Assembly: GCF_019059575.1 (NCBI RefSeq) | Contig: NW_024882320.1 | Coordinates: forward strand, 62,001 to 126,000 | Source: Amphibalanus amphitrite | Taxonomy: Eukaryota; Arthropoda; Thecostraca; Balanomorpha; Balanidae | Direction of reading: 5' to 3' | Length of the DNA: 64,000 nt | Shown: one piece after another, positions 63,385-64,000 of the stretch | How positions within the stretch are numbered: position 1 is the stretch's first letter | How the letters are laid out: every line of letters begins with the position of its first letter | The notes under the pieces: generated by a model | What the model saw: only the letters and a program-made list of their open reading frames with translations | The model's database searches: none | What the model was told of the DNA's origin: nothing | Program-made: the position numbers and the translations under genes

Positions 63385-64000
63385 TCGACTAACAGCGGGG
63401 TGGCCAGTACCGACTTACCGCGATCACCCGACTCGCATGCTTTGGTATTTAATGTTCACCCCCGTCCTGCAGCATCACACGTTTCTTCGCGGGACATTAC
63501 TTAACCGGCGGCATACGTCTCCTCGCTGGGACGCCTGGGGTCCTAACCATCTCCGAAACTACCTACGTCGCTTATCGAATGTCATCCTGCGCTGATCACT
63601 CAATGGACCGATAGCGGACCTAACCTATCTTTTAAAACCGGGCGGGGTCACTAGGTCCCTCCGGGCTGCCTGCATCGTCTCCGTATAGCCACGGCTTTAT
63701 GGGGCCCGCGCCGGCAACCGAACGGATTAGCCTTTGTCGGCTATGCACTCATCCTCAATAATCGATCCTCAACTCGCTCTCACCCTTTCTCTTCACTTCG
63801 CGACTTATTGCACGTATCCAGGGCTTACCCAAGCGAGGCCTACTATTTAAGTGGGGTCTATCCGAGCTGAGCTTCATTCAGGAAATCCGATTCCTCTACG
63901 TGTACAGTCTTCAATTCCATTTCACTCGCTTCTTATCTCCCTCCTAACCCATGGCCGCGTCGGTGGACTTTCCACGCACAGGGGCGTGTGACGTGCATCA
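63385..64000 (+). mobile_element. Second LINE copy, head to tail, cut by the window edge
   Basis: Matches 55467-56080 base for base by eye, apart from a TG dinucleotide insertion (GGGCGTGTGACG versus GGGCGTGACG). It begins directly after the A tail of the first copy. The first copy has AAA before the matching point, so the junction shares short homology with the A tail. Confidence 0.92.

Noticed and set aside
51904-64000. Third bark exon completing the SRCR domain
   Set aside because: I looked for the cysteine-rich second half of the domain and found none; the interval is intronic sequence and LINEs.
1-64000. CRISPR arrays, operons, ribosome-binding sites, tRNA or rRNA genes
   Set aside because: The DNA is animal nuclear. 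No regularly spaced repeat-spacer array and no recognisable tRNA or rRNA gene was seen.

Overview
This is eukaryotic animal nuclear DNA. It has spliced genes with GT-AG introns and a dense load of Penelope-like, LINE, LTR and MITE elements. The gene set is POMT2, a clan-2 cytochrome P450, secreted alkaline phosphatases, a C-type lectin, selenoprotein L and the arthropod junction gene bark beetle/anakonda. This points to an aquatic arthropod, most likely a crustacean and possibly a barnacle; the species is inference. Selenoprotein L is known from aquatic animals, and bark is best known from arthropods.

Layout. 1.6-4.2 kb: two-exon P450 on +. 4.7-8.0 kb: first six exons of POMT2 on -; the rest must lie left of the window or be lost, so the P450 probably sits inside a POMT2 intron. 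A 1.2-kb TA-flanked DNA element lies in POMT2 intron 2. 9.5-14.2 kb: complete Ty3/gypsy element with 138-bp LTRs and a 5-bp target duplication, damaged by two frameshifts. 15.3-15.8 kb: C-type lectin on -. 16.7-18.4 kb (-) and 27.0-28.6 kb (+): two intronless secreted alkaline phosphatases, head to head, with near-identical central domains. Between them are a foldback element and a full Penelope-like element (21.8-26.0 kb) with pseudo-LTRs, a 14-bp target duplication, RT and GIY-YIG nuclease. 29.2-31.5 kb: 5'-truncated RNase H-bearing LINE. 32.9-36.6 kb: a six-exon gene on + with two in-frame UGA codons forming a UxxU motif, selenoprotein L. 38.3 kb and 51.7 kb: exons 1 and 2 of bark, separated by a 13.1-kb intron holding MITEs and CRE-like clusters. 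About 54.4-63.4 kb: a near full-length LINE of L1/Tx1 type with intact ORF1 and ORF2, followed head to tail by a second copy that runs off the right edge.

The most notable object is the selenoprotein L gene. Reading its two UGAs as Sec joins all six exons into one 300-residue peroxiredoxin-like protein. Its third exon is preceded by six tandem copies of its own splice acceptor. The host genes are not an operon or one pathway: POMT2 acts in ER O-mannosylation, bark in epithelial tricellular junctions, the phosphatases and lectin are secreted, and the P450 is an ER monooxygenase. All splice sites, products and repeat boundaries were read by eye; no search or folding program was run.
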